A stretch of 59,901 bases of DNA, from NCBI GenBank assembly GCA_003640385.1, contig RCAB01000400.1, forward strand, positions 1 through 59,901. The letters run 5' to 3'. Shown one piece after another: positions 55,895 to 59,901 of the stretch. The DNA comes from Setaria digitata (taxonomy: Eukaryota; Nematoda; Chromadorea; Rhabditida; Setariidae). Within the stretch, counting starts at the first letter, position 1. Each line of letters opens with the position of its first letter. The notes below the pieces were generated by a model. The model ran no database searches, was not told where the DNA came from, and saw nothing but the letters and a program-made list of their open reading frames with translations. The translations under genes and the position numbers were made by a program.

Positions 55895-56280
55895 TTGAGA
55901 AAATTCTCGTAGAAATGCTGTCAATAGATTTGGTGGAGAAAAAATCCTGGAGATATGCTGGAGAAAGTTCTCGAGAAATCTCGAAGAAATGCTGTCGAGT
56001 CGGGATCGCTTGGAATTTGTGATATTCCAACTTTCAAATGTCGAGAATACGCCAAAAAATGGTGTAAATATAACATTTTTTTCACACTGCAACCTCGAGA
56101 TCGGTGGCAATTTTGTCCAGCCATAAAAGTGTCGAGATTTTGCTAAATTTTCCGCTAACTTTGATGTAGATATGACGCTAAAGATTTCGCTAAATTTGAT
56201 GCAGATATGACAGTTTTATCGTACCATAGCATGGGAATCGCTTGCAGTTTGAGGTATTCAAACTTCTAAATATGTCTGAA
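55895..56280. repeat. Decayed element with internally repeated modules
   Basis: Modules recur with divergence. CTCGTAGAAATGCTGTC and CTCGAAGAAATGCTGTCGA form one pair. GGGATCGCTTGGAATTTG...TTTCAAATGTC and GGGAATCGCTTGCAGTTTG...TTCTAAATATGTC form a second. TTTTGATGTAGATATGAC-like and AATTTGATGCAGATATGAC form a third. The block is less AT-biased than its flanks. It may be an old dispersed repeat of this lineage. Confidence 0.55.
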
Positions 56281-59200
56281 ACGAAGAATTCACTAGATCA
56301 GCACGTAAAGAATGCTATTAGTTCAACCTTTTTAATTAGCGGTTATTAAGTAGTTTACTGTTTAAAAGAATGGAATTCATCATTGCCAGGAGCAGGCATA
56401 TGTCATTTAATCAAATATATATTAGTTAATGGATGGATCAAAAAAAAAAATTTTTTTTTACTGCAAAATATCAAATTATACGAGATTGATCAGTTATTAA
56501 TTGAAGGATAGCTTTTGAAAAATTGGTTCTTGTAGTTATAATTGCTAAAATATGATAAAAATTATTCTATTAATTGAAGAGTATCTTTTTAAAATTAAGT
56601 TCTTTATGACTGTTAAAATATGAATAAAAATTATTTACTAAGGCTTAAAATAGACAGATCAGGAATGATGGAATTTGTATAAGGAATGTTAATTATTAAT
56701 TAATTGACAAGTTAATGAATGTCTTTGCTTGTGATCCTGATGCTATAACGATTTGCTCTAATAAGTGATATAATTTTATCATTTATCAGCAGTAGTATAT
56801 ATTTGGATGATTCAAATTCTTCAATTTAAAAATCAGAGTAAGCTAAAACTAATTAACATAAGGTAGTATTTTCAAGCATTTCTAAAACGCATAACTTTCG
56901 TTGAATGAAATTCTCATGTAAAATTACATATATACTTTTTTGTCAAATTGAAAATAAAATAAACGGCAATGTATAAACGAGTCGATCATTTATAAAATTG
57001 ATTAATTCATAATTATAACTGTTACTGTATTTTGGTAAAGATTACCATAATGGAGTCAGTCAATGAACTGATTCGATTATTACAGGAGAAATTTGCCTCC
57101 ACTTTAATTTTTAATAAAAAAAAAAAGTAAATAATTTTATGGTATATGTCGAATTTTACAAAAAAAAAAAAAAAAAATTAAAATAATCTTTACATATCTG
57201 TGGTTAACTAAATCAATAAAATTTACTTTTTTTTAGACGGAATATGTAAATTGCATTTAATCATATGTAATATATTTATTTGCTTTTAAAAATTCCAACC
57301 TGAACGGTTTAATAAATTTTTACCATTGTAGAGATTTTCTTTTCATGTAAAATAATCCCAGATTCCTCTTCTTTTCATTTCTTTCTTCTATTCATTAATA
57401 TAACAATACAACTATTAAGGACAAAGTTTCCATTCTCGATTTAATTAGCCAAAACCATCGGAAATCAAGATAGACATATTTTAATATAACATAATTTTCC
57501 TTTTTAATTTAGTTAAAATATAACAGTTTAATAAATTTTTGCCATGGAGCACCGAAACATTTCAGTGCTAAAATTAGAACAAAGGATGAAATTTTTAGCT
57601 TACAACTTTTAACTATTAGCTTTTTTTTTTTTCTTCCTTAATTTTAGATTACAAATGCTGAACATTTCATATTTCTTTCGCAACATAGCAAGACTTCAGA
57701 AATCGCACGCAGTAAAATCGAATCGTTTAATTTAAAAAAAAAAAAAACTTTGAAATGATTTAAAACACGCTGCAGTGTGATTATCTAGAACAAAATTTAC
57801 TTTCCGAGTTTCTAACTATACTGACAGCATTTATTGTATATGCAAAGCAATGAAAATTCTTTTTGTAAAATTCACATTGTCTATAACATGCAATGCAGAA
57901 GAAACGTTTTGAAGTCAAAAACGAACGTTTCTAACACGTCAACAACGTCATAACCTCAACGAAGCTTACTTCTTCTCAAACACGTTTCAGGTTTCAACTT
58001 TTCCGTTAAATTCCTGAGAAGATTGACTATATTGGCTACATTCATGCTTGTCACAAATCAAATAAAATAAAATGATTAGCATAGTAGAAGGAGACTATGT
58101 AGCAGCAAAATACAACCAATAGAGAAGCATCATTCATTTAAGCATTCTCTCTAAAAATGTTCAAAGATGCAATTGAATGATTTCAGAAAAAGCTTAAAAA
58201 TTTAAAAAAGTTTCCGATATTTGTATCTTGTGTGTGGCTTATTATAGTTTCATGGCTCTTGTGCTACATGAAAACATTGCGCTTGCTCTTCCTTGAAAAA
58301 ATAAAAATAAAAAATAAAAAATAAAATGCGGAAATGAAATTAAGACAGACATGTTGCAGCTGACAAATGAAATTTGGCAAATATATTACAGCTGATAAAA
58401 TTTAATAATTTTTCCAAAAAAGCAATTTTTTGTTCTAATAAGATAAATTTGTATAATTCTGAAGCACATCGCTTGGTCAAATACTTCAAAATTGCATCAA
58501 TTTGAAATTTTTGATAATTCAAAGCAATTCGCTCAGCCAGCAAAAATTTCAGCCATGGAATTTTGCACTGATTTCTGAATGATTGTGATACTGTCAGTGC
58601 TGCTATTATTCATAAATGTTTTTAACTCAATTTCAGTTTTTACAGCAATATTTTGCAAGTTTCAAGTTTAGTGCATGTTGAAGTATTACCTTTTAATTTC
58701 CAGTTTAATAAACTCTCCTGTTTTTTTCTTTTTTTTATTCATCATAATTAATTCAGATGAGCAAAAGAAATATTGAATAGTAAAAATTCTTCATCAGCAG
58801 GTGAAAAAAGAAAATGATTTTGACAAAATTTGCAGTCAGTTCGCATTAATTTTGTCTCACAAATGTACAAAATGAAGAAATGAATGAGTGATAATCTTGG
58901 ACAGAACTTTAGCCTGAATAATTTAACAGTTGATCAGTTTTTCATTTAAAAGTAGCACCTATTTAGTAATTCATGCAGTTATTGGAAGTGAAACCAGTGA
59001 CACTATCCACTGCAAATTTTGCTCACTAAATATTATTTTCAGTTGTGTTACTAAAATATTTCAAACTTTTGTCATTCTGGTACCATAACCTGATCTCCTC
59101 TCACCCTCTAGCAAAGTGTCGTTGCCCTATTACGCTTGCTATTAGAGCTAAAGGCATGCGATAGTTGGAAAAAAAAAAAGCGAATATTGGTAAATTTTAT

Positions 59201-59564
59201 TTTCGATGCAGTCAGTGAGGGTAAGTAAGCCTGTCAGCAATTCTTTTTTTTTTTTTGCTTATATAAATTTATTGATAAAATAGTGCAGTTTTATAGGCAA
59301 AACAGAAATTTATCACGTTCAACATCTTCTCTATTCATTTATTTTTCCTCGTCCAACTTACAGCAATGTAGACATTACTGTAAGTTCACTGAAAATTCGA
59401 GAGAGGTCTTAATTTCGGGATCCAAAAGTTCACAAAATTTAAGTAATGAATTTCAGAATGCTCAGATAACACAAACAGAGATACTTGATTATTTCTCAAA
59501 ACTGAAAGTAAATTTGTAATGGGACGAGTTCATCCCAACATGGGCAAACTTATGGGAAGGAAAA

Positions 59565-59821
59565 GAAGTATAAGTGTACGAATTGCACAAGGACTTTTTT
59601 GCCGGATTATACTACCTGAAATTCAGAGCAGTGAAAAGTCACATAAATGTCTGAATTGTAGGAGAAGCTTCACCCATAGAAGCAACTTAGCAACTTGATA
59701 AGCAATATGCGAGTGGCTTACTGGTGAAAGGTCATATGAATGTATATACTGCGGGAAACGATTCACTCAATCTTCTCATATGACCGGCCACATGAAAAAG
59801 AAGCATATGTCGCTGAAATGA
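59565..59821 (+). pseudogene. Decayed C2H2 zinc-finger coding relic
   Basis: Three finger remnants are visible. The first (about 59568-59618, YKCTNCTRTFLPDYTT) runs into a stop before its histidines. The second (about 59630-59697, EKSHKCLNCRRSFTHRSNLA) lies in another frame and is broken by TGA TAA where the HxxxH region should be. The third (59720-59821) is complete: TGERSYECIYCGKRFTQSSH followed by MTGHMKKKH and MSLK, then a stop. The TGER linker and CxxC...HxxxH spacing identify classical DNA-binding fingers. The two in-frame stops and one frame change mean this cannot be one intact coding exon. An unspliced live last exon starting within finger 3 is a weaker alternative. Confidence 0.7.
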
Positions 59822-59901
59822 TGATTTTAATAATTTGAGAAATGGACATTTGATGACATAGGAAAATGCTGATGTATTTCAAACTTCTGTACTCTCGAAA
59901 G

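Larger units (their letters stand above)
53910..59564. other. Repeat-rich region downstream of TRMT61A
   Basis: No convincing gene. It contains poly-T runs, (CT)n at 54822-54868, an ATT field at 55120-55315, an AAT field at 55634-55850, (AT)n at 55851-55891, and an interspersed-repeat-like block at about 55895-56280. At 59283-59519 an open stretch ends before the zinc-finger relic. Its second part, after CTTACAG at 59362, could have belonged to the same ancestral gene. Confidence 0.5.

Noticed and set aside
55748..56110. 120-codon minus-strand frame ending in poly-Tyr/Ile
   Set aside because: It is a translation of the (AT)n and AAT microsatellites and the adjoining repeat block.
58340..58543. 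Minus-strand 67-codon frame of plausible composition
   Set aside because: There is no Met context, splice sites or family; the DNA contains a short internal repeat (ATAATTC...GCTCAGCCA-like) that may explain it.

Overview
This window looks like nuclear DNA of a nematode, most probably a filarial or other spirurid worm. The evidence is very AT-rich sequence packed with simple repeats, genes of 6 to 17 or more short exons with TTTCAG-type acceptors, spliced-leader-like acceptors just upstream of two start codons, a compact two-gene operon, and a gene set with clear worm relatives. The species assignment is an inference. The long open frames are mostly single exons, so I rebuilt the gene models by joining exons in phase and comparing them with remembered protein families. 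No search was run.

Layout. (1) 387-4741 (+): Rab27-type GTPase (aex-6/rab-27). (2) 6406-10480 (-): URI, an unconventional prefoldin, 14 exons. (3) 11265-16080 (-): secreted-type D-aspartate/D-amino-acid oxidase, 9 exons. (4) 16.1-20.7 kb: gene-poor, with an AT-rich satellite and a perfect 51-bp-arm hairpin. (5) 20750-22909 (-): TFIID subunit TAF11. (6) 24074-28600 (+): two-domain protein built like plant rhamnose synthase (RHM), with catalytic and nucleotide-binding motifs eroded in both halves. (7) 30180-33171 (-): ornithine decarboxylase homologue that has lost its PLP lysine and other key residues, so probably a pseudoenzyme of antizyme-inhibitor type. (8) 33.2-39.9 kb: mostly low-complexity DNA, with an unassigned GC-richer coding-like island and a degenerate minisatellite. 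(9) 39957-47183 (-): CARMIL/LRRC16 actin regulator (crml-1), first exon not found. (10) 49569-51054 and 51176-53909 (+): VPS25 and TRMT61A, 121 bp apart, a likely operon. (11) 53.9-59.9 kb: repeats, then a decayed C2H2 zinc-finger coding relic.

The genes do not form one pathway. They are housekeeping and trafficking functions (Rab27 exocytosis, ESCRT-II, CARMIL actin control, URI/RPB5 and TAF11 transcription, tRNA m1A58 methylation) with three metabolic-family genes between them. The most interesting content is the two pseudoenzyme-like proteins (RHM-like and ODC-like). A second theme is assembly quality: three single N positions sit between near-identical direct duplications of 92, 310 and 130 bp that differ by 1-2 SNPs, which looks like unmerged haplotype overlap at contig joins.
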